Below the pieces are notes generated by a model. That model was given only the letters and a program-made list of their open reading frames with translations, did no database searches and had not been told where the DNA came from. A DNA stretch of 51,762 bases from Bacteroidota bacterium (GTDB taxonomy: Bacteria; Bacteroidota; Bacteroidia; Bacteroidales; UBA7960): NCBI GenBank assembly GCA_007694165.1, contig RECE01000128.1:1-51762 (forward strand), read 5' to 3'. Below are positions 31,584 to 40,474 of this stretch, in pieces. Each line of letters opens with the position of its first letter. Position 1 is the first letter of the stretch. A program made the translations under genes and the position numbers.

Positions 31584-32177
31584 TTATTCCCAGTTACCGT
31601 CAGTTGAGGCTTCAAACATTGAACCAACACGCAAACCTGCTTCAATATCCCGGGTATAATACACTTTCCACCTGTCAAGATCTTTCAGGTAATCTTTTGG
31701 CAAGGCGTAGGCTTCAAATACGGGCAGTTTGGTAAGTCCTCTTTCAATTTGGCCGGCGTCCATTACAAATCTTACGCCATCAGTAAAGGGAACATAAGTA
31801 AGGGAGTCAATGGGATAACGGGCTCTGCGAAGCAGACTGTCTCTGGTTTGAATCCAAAAAGTATCACGCTGAACGATACCCAGTCTTACAGCTTCAGTTT
31901 CTGTTAAGGTATCAGGCACTGTACCAATAGCACGAATTGTTGCAAGAGAATCGGTTTTGTAAAATTTCATCAATGAATCCAAATCACTGACAAAACCTCC
32001 ATACCTTGACCGGTGGGCTATCTGCACCTGGCGAATATCCTTTAACCGTTGTACAATCTGGGCTTCCCTTTTGGCAACTTCTCGATTAAAGTTAACAGGC
32101 TCCATTATGCTTTCGTAAATAAAATAACCCAGGAGAACAATTATCAGGGCCAATACAATTTGAATAATAGTTTTCAT
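31584..32177 (-). CDS. Membrane-anchored protein of unknown function
   Basis: This 197-residue protein begins with one transmembrane helix (MKTIIQIVLALIIVLLGYFI) followed by a charged helix (NREVAKREAQIVQRLKDIRQ) and a soluble periplasmic domain with several Asp, Thr and Tyr-rich strands; the arrangement resembles a pseudopilin-like stalk, though no prepilin cleavage site is visible. I start at the ATG at 32177; the longer open frame to 32231 adds a hydrophilic stretch before the helix. It sits 8 bp upstream of the DUF3822 gene and is probably in that operon. Confidence 0.65.
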   Translation of the reverse strand: MKTIIQIVLALIIVLLGYFIYESIMEPVNFNREVAKREAQIVQRLKDIRQVQIAHRSRYGGFVSDLDSLMKFYKTDSLATIRAIGTVPDTLTETEAVRLGIVQRDTFWIQTRDSLLRRARYPIDSLTYVPFTDGVRFVMDAGQIERGLTKLPVFEAYALPKDYLKDLDRWKVYYTRDIEAGLRVGSMFEASTDGNWE

Positions 32178-32586
32178 CTGCTTATAAGTTTTATTAAATG
32201 GGTTAGATGGAATTGGTCGTGCATCGTTCAATTTTCATTTCTGATTTGAATCAGTACACGACGAATTTCATACGAGTAAATATTAACAATATGGTTCTTT
32301 AATTTTGTATTGTTGTTGTAAAATTCAAACTTTTCGGCCATCAACAGTTAATTTTCACTTCAAACTGTCTGATATTTAATTCTTTTAACCTGGGCATCTG
32401 TTGGTTGTCTCTGCTGTAATAACTATAAGTCCTCAATCTGTTCTCATTGTTACTTAAGGCATCAGGACAACTGCTTTTAGTTCCTGTTTTTGGCCACTGC
32501 AAATATTCAATTTTTTTTTCAAACCCGCTAATTATTTCTAAAAAACATTTACAAAAAATTATTTTGCATATAAGCCCTGTCCATTA
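32178..32586. other. Intergenic region between lptD and the DUF3822 operon
   Basis: An AT-rich 409-bp stretch. I see no gene, no strong hairpin and no promoter of the usual form. Confidence 0.5.
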
Positions 32587-35361
32587 TCAGAACTGAACCC
32601 GGTCAAGGTGATGGGTTCTGCGTGTAAGTTTCAGATCCTGCAACACACTCGATTTTACCCTCAGGGTCAGGTTATAACTCTGTCTGAAACCAAAGGGTAT
32701 CCAGTTGATTAACAGCTCCCAGCAATGCAAATCCCGGTAAATATCAAGGGATGTATAGGTAATTTCTTTGAGTTCAAAATTGTACCCACTGCTGAAGCCT
32801 ATTCGCCAGTTGGGAGTAAGATTTACATCACCTGAAAAGTTCAGGTTTTGAAGAATCCTGCGGTCAGGGGTGGGCTGCGGATTTTGAATAATATTATAAT
32901 TCATAGTGGTATTATAATTCAGCGAGTAGGAAAATCTTAAGGACCAGGGTACAGAATAGTCAATCACGCCGGGTGCTGCAGTGGGTTGATCTATAACCTC
33001 CGGTCCGTTACCATTCATATCATCTGCCATACCCATTCCATTTATTGGGTCGGCCCCATGACCACGTTGCTGTGCTTGTTGAGTGGGCCCCCGGGTTGCT
33101 CCCCCCTTTCCCGAATTCAGGTTGTAGTTAAAACTAAGGGCCCAGGAACTGTTTCTCATGCGCAACAACCGTTTTTCCGTATCCCACAAAAAAGTGTTGT
33201 AGGCTCTCCCCAGGCTGTCTGCTGCATAGGGAGACCAGGTGCTGGAATAAGTAACATCAAACTGACCAAAGAGGCGTGTTCGACCACTGACTCTGATATC
33301 GCTCAAATTGAGAGAGTCAGCTGCCAGGTTATAACTTGAGGAAACACTCAGGTTGTCGATAAGCGCAATTTTCCGTTCTCCGCTAACGGTATCCCTGCGA
33401 CTTCTCACCTTCATTTCAAGATTGTTGGTCACAGAAAAGTTGATGGAACCTGACCTGCCTGCCTGGGGTGTTCCATACATTTCACGGCCAAAATAAGAAT
33501 AAGTAACCTCTTCATTCCTGTTGAAGTCGTAGTATCTGCCATAGTATCCCCAAAACGGGTCGGCAAAGTCGGGACGCAGTGAAAACCCAAGGCTGGGAGA
33601 AACCACATGCCTCACGGCTGTTACCGGTCCCCGGCGAAATTGTGCCATACCATAAATACGGGTATTCAATGAACTGGAGTAGCTGAAATCGCGCACCCCA
33701 AAAAAACCGGTAACGGTATCATTTACTACCCGCCCGTCAGCAGGATTAAAATAAATATCATCCCTGTCAAAATCCCACCGTTGTTCTATTTTTCGAAAAT
33801 ACCAACGCTCGTTATAATTTATGGAGTTGCTAAGGTTAAAATGATTGAATACCCTGAAAGAATGACTCATGGGTATGGTATGCTGAACACCACTTCGGAG
33901 ATCATCAAACATGGCGCTGGTAAACATGTCTTCTTCGTTTGTTTTAATTTCGTTGCGGGCATTCATATTATAATTCATGGTTATTTCCTCGTACCAGCGC
34001 AGTCGTCCCTGCACGTTTTGCCTCCTGAAGGGATAAAACCTTCCCACACTAAATGCTACCTCAGGAAGGCTCATATCTACCGTTTCCGTAATGGTATTCT
34101 GGCTGTGGCGCGCGTTTACCGAAAGATTGTAGCGGGCAGCCCAGTTGGCCGAATAGCTTATATTGGAAGAAAAAGTGTTGGATAAATAATCGTTGGTGGT
34201 GGTGGGATTGAAACGGTTATACTGGCTGCTACCTGCATTTACATTGGCCCTGAAAACACTATTGGGATGGGCTTTGGGATCCTGGCTATGGTTCCAGATT
34301 ACACGAAAATCACGATTGCGCTCATATCCGGGCAGGTCTCTTTCACCCAGAATGTTAATGGCATAATTGATATTAAAATTACCATTGTACTTATAACGCT
34401 TCCTGTAATTAGAACCCATCCTTGCCCCCCAGCTGCCTCTTGAGTAAATATCGCCCCTGATGGACAAATCAATATAATCATTGATTCCCCAATAAAAACC
34501 GCCATTCTCAAGATAAAAACCTCTGTTGTTGGTTTCACCGTAAGAAGGAATCAGGATTCCTGAGGCTTGCCCCTTGGTATTGGGGAAGAAACCAAAAGGC
34601 AATATCAGCGGTGTTCTTACCCCTGCAATGGTTAATCGTGGAGCCGTGGAAATAATTTTGTCATTGGGAATAATCTTCGCGCGACTAAAGGAAATATGAA
34701 AGTGGGGCTCGGGATTATCACAGGTAGTGTACTTTCCTGAACTAACATGTATTTGCTTGGATTCCATCATCTTCACCACCTCCCCATGGAGATAACCATC
34801 TGCTTCTTCGGTAATTACCTGCAGGGTACGTCCTTTCTGTGTTTCAAAATTGTACCGGATTTCCCTTGATTCAAAGCTTTGATCTCCTTCCTGAAATACC
34901 GGATTACCCTGAATAACTCCCAATGAATCAGGCATCCCCACAGCATACACCTCTTTGGTGTTGAAATTGATTTTGACATACGCAGCCTTCAGGTGGATAT
35001 TGGTATATTTGAGGTCGGCATCTCCCCAAAGATGAACCACCTGCCTTCTGATATCAAACCGGGTGGAATCTACAGCCGAATAATCAACCTTTGAGTCAAG
35101 AATTACTGCGGTACCCCTTTGGCGTACAGGCTGTACAGATGTAGCAACAAGGGTATCATTACCCACAACAGCGTCTGTAGTATCAGGTTGAATGATGGTA
35201 TCTGTAATGACAACATTCTGGAGGGGTTGTGGCTGGATAGTGTCTGTCAAAATCAAATTACCGGATGTGTAAAACAACCCCGCAGAAACATTTTTCCAGG
35301 AAGCAAACCCATAACAAAATGTTATGATTATAAAAAACTTGAATACTAAGCTTGTACGCAA
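32587..35361 (-). CDS. lptD: LptD-like LPS-assembly outer-membrane protein
   Basis: This 924-residue protein inserts lipopolysaccharide into the outer leaflet. After a signal peptide and a low-complexity linker of Thr, Val, Asp and Gln, an OstA-like beta-jellyroll runs from about residue 85 (ILDSKVDYSAVDSTRFDIRR, GRTLQVITEEADGYLHGEVV), then comes a large C-terminal barrel beginning around residue 240 (LPFGFFPNTKGQASGILIPS). The Bacteroidota version is distinctive in lacking the cysteine pattern of E. coli LptD. The start is TTG at 35361: no ATG precedes the signal peptide in frame. It diverges from the amidase gene, whose promoter overlaps the lptD start. Confidence 0.88.
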   Translation of the reverse strand: MRTSLVFKFFIIITFCYGFASWKNVSAGLFYTSGNLILTDTIQPQPLQNVVITDTIIQPDTTDAVVGNDTLVATSVQPVRQRGTAVILDSKVDYSAVDSTRFDIRRQVVHLWGDADLKYTNIHLKAAYVKINFNTKEVYAVGMPDSLGVIQGNPVFQEGDQSFESREIRYNFETQKGRTLQVITEEADGYLHGEVVKMMESKQIHVSSGKYTTCDNPEPHFHISFSRAKIIPNDKIISTAPRLTIAGVRTPLILPFGFFPNTKGQASGILIPSYGETNNRGFYLENGGFYWGINDYIDLSIRGDIYSRGSWGARMGSNYRKRYKYNGNFNINYAINILGERDLPGYERNRDFRVIWNHSQDPKAHPNSVFRANVNAGSSQYNRFNPTTTNDYLSNTFSSNISYSANWAARYNLSVNARHSQNTITETVDMSLPEVAFSVGRFYPFRRQNVQGRLRWYEEITMNYNMNARNEIKTNEEDMFTSAMFDDLRSGVQHTIPMSHSFRVFNHFNLSNSINYNERWYFRKIEQRWDFDRDDIYFNPADGRVVNDTVTGFFGVRDFSYSSSLNTRIYGMAQFRRGPVTAVRHVVSPSLGFSLRPDFADPFWGYYGRYYDFNRNEEVTYSYFGREMYGTPQAGRSGSINFSVTNNLEMKVRSRRDTVSGERKIALIDNLSVSSSYNLAADSLNLSDIRVSGRTRLFGQFDVTYSSTWSPYAADSLGRAYNTFLWDTEKRLLRMRNSSWALSFNYNLNSGKGGATRGPTQQAQQRGHGADPINGMGMADDMNGNGPEVIDQPTAAPGVIDYSVPWSLRFSYSLNYNTTMNYNIIQNPQPTPDRRILQNLNFSGDVNLTPNWRIGFSSGYNFELKEITYTSLDIYRDLHCWELLINWIPFGFRQSYNLTLRVKSSVLQDLKLTRRTHHLDRVQF

Positions 35362-35382
35362 TTCTTTTTAATATTATTTTTG
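35352..35382 (+). promoter_or_regulatory. Promoter of the amidase-MCE-PBP4 group
   Basis: TTG (35352-35354), 20 bp, TATTTTTG (35375-35382): a full match to the Bacteroidota consensus on the plus strand. Its -33 box lies inside the first codons of lptD on the other strand. The start site would be near 35388, giving a leader of about 220 nt before the amidase GTG. Confidence 0.7.
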
Positions 35383-35606
35383 CACAATATGAGAGAAAAT
35401 ATCACGTAGATATTAAAGTACTGTTTTTTGATAATAAATCCGCAGTTAATACAAATCGGAAAACTGTTGTAAGAATCCAGACGACGATAAACTTTTGTTT
35501 GTTTGTTTTCTTCCTCAGGAGTATCAAAAAAAGCTGGTACACGAAAGCGGGTAATAACCCATGAAAAATTCAAGCGCAAAACTATAAAAAAACGAGCAAT
35601 TAATAA

Positions 35607-36800
35607 GTGAAACGAAAGATTATAATTTTTGGTATATTATCGGTTTTTTTGCTGTATGCACTTCCCTTGCATGCAGACAGGCATGGATTCGTGCGTAAAG
35701 TCGTCATTGACCCCGGCCATGGAGGCCGTGATCCGGGAGCTATTGGATTGTTGGCCAAGGAGAAGGACATAGTACTGGCCATTTCCCTTAAGCTGGGAGA
35801 ATATATTGAGCAGAACTTTGATGATGTAGAGGTAATTTACACCCGGACGACAGATGAATTTATTGAGCTTCGCAACCGCACGCAAATAGCCAACGACAAT
35901 AAAGCAGATCTGTTTATCTCTGTTCACTGCAATGCAAGCCCGTCGCGAAGGGCATTCGGGACTGAAACGTTTGTAATGGGTTTGCACCGCAGTAAAGAAA
36001 ACCTGGCAGTGGCAAAAAAAGAAAATGCTTCTATCCTTTATGAGGATGATTACCTGGAAACCTACGATGGTTATGATCCGAATTCTCCTGAAGCCAACAT
36101 AATGTTCAGCATGTTTCAGAACCATTATCTAAATCAAAGCCTTACCATGGCATCCCTTGTTCAGGATCAGTTCAGAGACCGTGCCGGAAGGCATGATCGC
36201 GGGGTTAAACAAGCAGGTTTTCTGGTACTTTACAACATCGCTATGCCCGGTATTCTTGTTGAAGCAGGATTTTTAAGCAATGACCAGGAAGAAAAATACC
36301 TCATTTCTGAAACCGGGCAGGCCCATATTGCTTCGGCTATTTTCAGGGCATTCAGGGATTATAAAACCTACCAGGACAACCTGGCCCGGCAACAGCTTGC
36401 CTCAGCCAACAGCAACAATAACAAACCCAAAGCTGTCGAAACCACCCAACCAGCTTCTTCTCAGGCAAACCCCACTCCTACCCCTCCTTTGGTAAACAAG
36501 CCCGAGAAAGGCAATGCCCATGATATCACATTCAGGGTTCAATTCGCCACCACTTCTGTAGAAAGGCCTATAGATGCACCTGAATTCAAAGGAATGAAGG
36601 GAATCAGTTTTTACTTTCATGAGGGTATGTTTAAGTATACCGTCGGAAATGAAAGTACCCTCGAAGAAGCTACCCTGATTCAACAAAAACTGCATCAGAA
36701 TGGTTTTAGAGATGCATTTGTAGTTGCTTTTAAAAACAATGAACGCATTGCACCGGCAGAAGCAATGAGAATCCTGAATCAAAACAGGCAGAACCCTTAA
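35607..36800 (+). CDS. N-acetylmuramoyl-L-alanine amidase with C-terminal SPOR-like domain
   Basis: This secreted zinc amidase cleaves the bond between MurNAc and the stem peptide, usually during septum splitting. The 397-residue protein has a signal peptide (residues 1-23), then Amidase_3 with zinc ligands His38 (DPGHGG), Glu52 and His107 (SVHCNA) and catalytic Glu219 (ILVEAGFLSN). A Pro/Ser/Thr/Asn linker (about 265-300) leads to a C-terminal RVQFATTS... SPOR-like repeat that may bind denuded glycan. The start is GTG, the only codon in front of the signal peptide. It is followed 84 bp later by an MCE-domain protein. Confidence 0.9.
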   Translation: MKRKIIIFGILSVFLLYALPLHADRHGFVRKVVIDPGHGGRDPGAIGLLAKEKDIVLAISLKLGEYIEQNFDDVEVIYTRTTDEFIELRNRTQIANDNKADLFISVHCNASPSRRAFGTETFVMGLHRSKENLAVAKKENASILYEDDYLETYDGYDPNSPEANIMFSMFQNHYLNQSLTMASLVQDQFRDRAGRHDRGVKQAGFLVLYNIAMPGILVEAGFLSNDQEEKYLISETGQAHIASAIFRAFRDYKTYQDNLARQQLASANSNNNKPKAVETTQPASSQANPTPTPPLVNKPEKGNAHDITFRVQFATTSVERPIDAPEFKGMKGISFYFHEGMFKYTVGNESTLEEATLIQQKLHQNGFRDAFVVAFKNNERIAPAEAMRILNQNRQNP

Positions 36801-36884
36801 AGTTGCATTGCAATCCAGGATAAGGAGATGGGTAATTAATTTGAAAGAAACACTAGTTCAATACAACTTAATACAGTAAACATT

Positions 36885-37838
36885 TTGAAAATTTCAAGAG
36901 AAATCAAGATAGGAATCCTGACGGTTTTGTCCGTGTTTTTATTTATCTGGGGGCTAAACTACCTCAAAGGGAAAGACATTTTTACCCGGCAAATGAGGTT
37001 TTATGCTATTTATGACGATGTAACCAGTCTTATCGAATCCAATCCCGTATTGCTCAGCGGGGTATCCATAGGGCAGGTAAATCGCATCAGTTTTTTCCCT
37101 GATGGTAGCGGACGAATACTGGTAGAAAGCATTGTATCCAGAGATATTCCTATACCTGACAATTCAGTGGCAATGCTTACAGGTGCCAGTCTTACCGGAA
37201 CCCGCGAAATTGTTATCCGGTTGGGTGATTCTCCAAGGCTCATCAGCGATGGAGATACCCTGGCGTCGGGTCAGCAAGCATCCATCCAGGATGAGGTAAG
37301 TCAGCTGGTGGCTCCCATCAAAGAAAGAGCACAGGAACTTTTCGGGCAGATTGATTCTGTTATGGTAGTTTTTCAGGCAATTTTCAATGAACAAACCCGG
37401 GTAAACATTACCAGCAGCTTTCAAAGCATACAGCAGACCCTTGAAAACCTGGAAAAAACCACCGATCGTCTCGACCAATCCATTGACAGAGAGGCCACAA
37501 GAGTTTCCAATATCCTCAGCAATGCCGAATCCATCAGCCAAAACCTGAAAGACAACAATGAAACCCTGACCAATATTCTTACAAATTTTTCTTCCATTTC
37601 TGACAGCCTGGCTGCAGCCAATCTTACCCAAACACTTTACCAGGCAGAGCATAGTATTACCAACCTCAACAGCATCCTTGAAAAAATAGAAAAGGGAGAA
37701 GGGACCATGGGGATGCTGGTGAATGATGAAGAATTGTATAACAACCTTGAAGCCTCTTCAAAGCAGCTGGAGCTTTTGCTGGAAGATATTCGCAGCAATC
37801 CCGGCAATTACATCCGCATCACCATTTTTGGAAGATAA
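36885..37838 (+). CDS. MCE/MlaD-family lipid-binding protein
   Basis: This 317-residue protein has an N-terminal membrane anchor (about 8-26), an MCE domain (about 38-115: VLLSGVSIGQVNRISFFPDG, VAMLTGASLTGTREIVI), and a long coiled-coil helical tail with repeated Asn/Gln/Ser/Leu heptads. MCE proteins form hexameric rings that carry lipids between membranes with an ABC transporter; no permease or ATPase partner gene is adjacent. The start is TTG at 36885, before MKISREIKIGILTVLSV. It is followed 31 bp later by a PBP4-like gene on the same strand. Confidence 0.85.
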   Translation: MKISREIKIGILTVLSVFLFIWGLNYLKGKDIFTRQMRFYAIYDDVTSLIESNPVLLSGVSIGQVNRISFFPDGSGRILVESIVSRDIPIPDNSVAMLTGASLTGTREIVIRLGDSPRLISDGDTLASGQQASIQDEVSQLVAPIKERAQELFGQIDSVMVVFQAIFNEQTRVNITSSFQSIQQTLENLEKTTDRLDQSIDREATRVSNILSNAESISQNLKDNNETLTNILTNFSSISDSLAAANLTQTLYQAEHSITNLNSILEKIEKGEGTMGMLVNDEELYNNLEASSKQLELLLEDIRSNPGNYIRITIFGR

Positions 37839-37869
37839 CAAATCATACACCTGTTAATCTGACTGCAAC

Positions 37870-39366
37870 ATGGGTAAAAAATATTTCGCAATCCTGGTTT
37901 CTTTCCTGCTTATCTTAACGGGTTTATACGCATTTAAAGCGGATAATTCAGATGAACAATCCCGCAAAAAGACCCTGAAAAAAGCCCTTGCAGAGTTTTC
38001 AGCTGATGAATCCCTTAAAAACACCTCCTGGGGATTTTATGCCATTGATACCCGAACAGGCAAAACCATTGCTGAACATAACCCAGACCTGGCCCTCATC
38101 CCTGCCTCCACACAAAAAGTAGTTACAACCCTGACAGCATTATCACTGCTGGGAAGCGATTATCGCTTTGAAACCCTGATGCAGTATGATGGAAAAATTG
38201 AAAACGGAGTGCTTAATGGCAACCTGTACATCAAAGGTACAGGCGACCCAATGCTGGGAGCAAAAATGGTGGCCGACAGCCTGTCTGTTGATACCCTTTT
38301 CCACCAATGGCTCAGAGAAATCAAAGCATCAGGAATAGGAGCCATCCAAGGGAACATTATTGCCGACGGCTCCTGGTTTGATGACCACATGATTCCCCCC
38401 AAATGGATGTGGGAAGATATGGGAAACTATTTCGGTGCGGGAGCCCATGCGCTAACAACCCACGAAAACCTGTACAGTGTTTTTTTTCAACCCGCCAACC
38501 GGGTTGGAGCCCCTGCTACCGTGGCAAAAACCGACCCTGCAATACCTGGCATGACCTTTCATAATGACGTTACTACAGGCCCCCGCGGTTCGGGTGACCG
38601 GGTATATATTTATGGCTCTCCTTACAGCAATGAGCGATGGCTTACAGGCACAGTACCCCTGGGAGAAAGCAATTTTGAAGTAAAAGGCTCTTTGCCAGAC
38701 CCGGGACATTTTATTGCTGCAACATTCGCAAATTTCCTTGAGCAAAATCAAGTAAAACTAACAGGCAAAGTATTTACCCACCGGAATGCACCAACTGATG
38801 CAACAGGAAAATCCAGGGTAGTTATAAGCCGTATACAATCGCCCCGACTGATAGATATAGCAGCCCGAACCAATTTCAACAGCGTAAATACCTATGCTGA
38901 AAACCTTATCAAAGCACTGGGAAAAACAATCCATAATGAAGGTAGTTATTCTGCCGGGGCCAAAGTAATTACTGAATTTTGGAATGAAAAAGGGATTGAT
39001 ACACAGGGCTTGCGCATACACGATGGAAGTGGATTATCTCCCTATAACAACCTAACTGTGCGCCAGCTTACTCAGATGCTGCTGTTTGCCGCGCAGGATG
39101 ACGCGCTATACAACAGCCTGATCAAGGGGTTTCCTGTTGCCGGTCAAAGTGGTTCTTTGGCACGAATGTTTTCCGGAACATCCTCTGTGGGTATCCTGGT
39201 TGCCAAAAGCGGATTCCTGGGAAATGTGCGGGCTTATACCGGATATACGCGCTCAAAGGACGATAATCTCATTGCCTTTACCATTATTGTGAATAACTAT
39301 AGCGGCACTCCCCTCGAAATGCGTCGAAAAATGGAAAAGGTTATGGATGCAATGACAGGATTGTAA
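37870..39366 (+). CDS. dacB: D-alanyl-D-alanine carboxypeptidase/endopeptidase, PBP4 (DacB) type
   Basis: This 498-residue penicillin-binding protein cleaves D-Ala-D-Ala or peptide cross-links. It has a signal peptide (about 1-23), the active-site motif ASTQK with Ser80 and Lys83, the SxN motif in NFNSVNTYAENL, the HDGSGLSPYN block, and the KTG-equivalent AKSGFL near residue 448, where Ser replaces the usual Thr. A class C insertion between motifs 1 and 2 is present. The ATG at 37870 opens MGKKYFAILVSFLLILTG. Together with the upstream amidase it makes this a peptidoglycan-remodelling group. Confidence 0.92.
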   Translation: MGKKYFAILVSFLLILTGLYAFKADNSDEQSRKKTLKKALAEFSADESLKNTSWGFYAIDTRTGKTIAEHNPDLALIPASTQKVVTTLTALSLLGSDYRFETLMQYDGKIENGVLNGNLYIKGTGDPMLGAKMVADSLSVDTLFHQWLREIKASGIGAIQGNIIADGSWFDDHMIPPKWMWEDMGNYFGAGAHALTTHENLYSVFFQPANRVGAPATVAKTDPAIPGMTFHNDVTTGPRGSGDRVYIYGSPYSNERWLTGTVPLGESNFEVKGSLPDPGHFIAATFANFLEQNQVKLTGKVFTHRNAPTDATGKSRVVISRIQSPRLIDIAARTNFNSVNTYAENLIKALGKTIHNEGSYSAGAKVITEFWNEKGIDTQGLRIHDGSGLSPYNNLTVRQLTQMLLFAAQDDALYNSLIKGFPVAGQSGSLARMFSGTSSVGILVAKSGFLGNVRAYTGYTRSKDDNLIAFTIIVNNYSGTPLEMRRKMEKVMDAMTGL

Positions 39367-39503
39367 CCTTAAAGATTATTTTCAGCATTGTAGGTTTTAT
39401 TTAAAACGAGGGGAAGCCCGACTTAGCCAATTGCAGAAAACGCATTTCGGAGCAGACTTAAAGTTGAAATTCCTGATTAGAATGAAGGACGGAAGAGGGT
39501 TGT

Positions 39504-40157
39504 TCACTCCAGATGATTTTCAAACGCATAACGGAAAAGTCCTACCAGCGTTTTTGTCCCGGTTTTCCTATGAATAATTTTACGATATCGCGAAATGGTT
39601 AAAGGGTTCAGTTTTAGAATTCCTGCAATTTGCTCATCGGTAAGCTCCCTGATTATCAAACTCAAAATTTCTGTCTCTGTTATGGTTAATGCGTTGCCAT
39701 TGAGAAAATTGCCATTAATCCCCGGTTTTATCATCCCCCTCAGAAGGCCTGGCAAACCGTAACTACCATAAAAAGTCTGGTTGTTGAGTAAGTTGTTAAT
39801 TGCCATTAGAAACTGGTCGGGACCAGAATTCTTCAGGATTACTCCTTCGGCTTCTGCCTCTGCAACCTCATACAAAATATCCGGGTTTTCTTCGGAAGTT
39901 ACAGCCAGTACTTTGGTGCAGGGAAATCTCTGTTTTACTTTTCGGGTGAGATCTATTCCCGAAACTCCGTTGAGCTGCACATTGGTTATAAGCAAATCAA
40001 CGGGTTGTTGTTCCATAATTAGAAGGGCCTCAACAGAAGAGGTAGCAACCAAAGGGTTGCCGAGCCGTTTTTTCACCTTAAGCATGGCTTTCAATCCTTC
40101 TGCATACATGCGATGGGTATCCGTAATCAAAATTTGAACATCGTTACCTCTTTCCAT
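39504..40157 (-). CDS. LuxR/NarL-type response regulator with degenerate receiver domain
   Basis: This 217-residue protein has a receiver domain (about 6-125) and a C-terminal LuxR helix-turn-helix (ITETEILSLIIRELTDEQIA, then LKLNPLTISRYRKIIHRKTG). The start is the ATG at 40157 (MERGNDVQILITD); upstream in-frame residues do not belong to the domain. In the receiver the acidic pocket keeps one Asp (Thr12-Asp13), and the conserved Thr87 and Lys109 are present, but the phosphoacceptor Asp is Asn59 (LLITNVQLNGVSGID). It therefore probably works without phosphorylation. No histidine kinase is adjacent, and it is monocistronic. Confidence 0.82.
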   Translation of the reverse strand: MERGNDVQILITDTHRMYAEGLKAMLKVKKRLGNPLVATSSVEALLIMEQQPVDLLITNVQLNGVSGIDLTRKVKQRFPCTKVLAVTSEENPDILYEVAEAEAEGVILKNSGPDQFLMAINNLLNNQTFYGSYGLPGLLRGMIKPGINGNFLNGNALTITETEILSLIIRELTDEQIAGILKLNPLTISRYRKIIHRKTGTKTLVGLFRYAFENHLE

Positions 40158-40474
40158 TGCCGCACCATTTTTAACAAGACTACCCGTGAACAAGTAGCGT
40201 CGAATTTAAAAACCTATTATTAAAACAACATACTTTGTTGATCAATAATACAATATTTTCTTTAAACAAGTTAAAAGTAAACAATCAACATAGAAAAAAC
40301 AAATTAATCTGTATTTTTTTTCATATTTGACATAGTCAACCGGGTTCTTGTAAGATTTTCTTATCGAAGCAGGATTGAATTGCTGCAAAACAAATACTGA
40401 ATGTTAAAAACCATCTTCTTGCATGGTAGCATTAAAAAAGTGTTAATTTTGCAACATATTACAAAAAACAATCT
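40158..40474. other. Divergent intergenic region, regulator / surface-protein operon
   Basis: A 317-bp AT-rich stretch. It includes a short palindrome TTGATCAA (near 40239) and a plus-strand promoter-like box at 40444-40451. No gene is visible. Confidence 0.5.
40444..40451 (+). promoter_or_regulatory. Putative -7 box of the barrel/kelch/barrel operon
   Basis: TAATTTTG fits TAnnTTTG. A TTG is present at 40419-40421 but 22 bp upstream rather than 20. The ATG at 40475 is 23 bp after the box, so the leader would be about 18 nt. Confidence 0.5.

Noticed and set aside
35352-35564. 70-codon open frame in the amidase leader
   Set aside because: Its first codon is the -33 box of the amidase promoter, so the frame as drawn cannot be translated from that transcript; composition is AT-driven.
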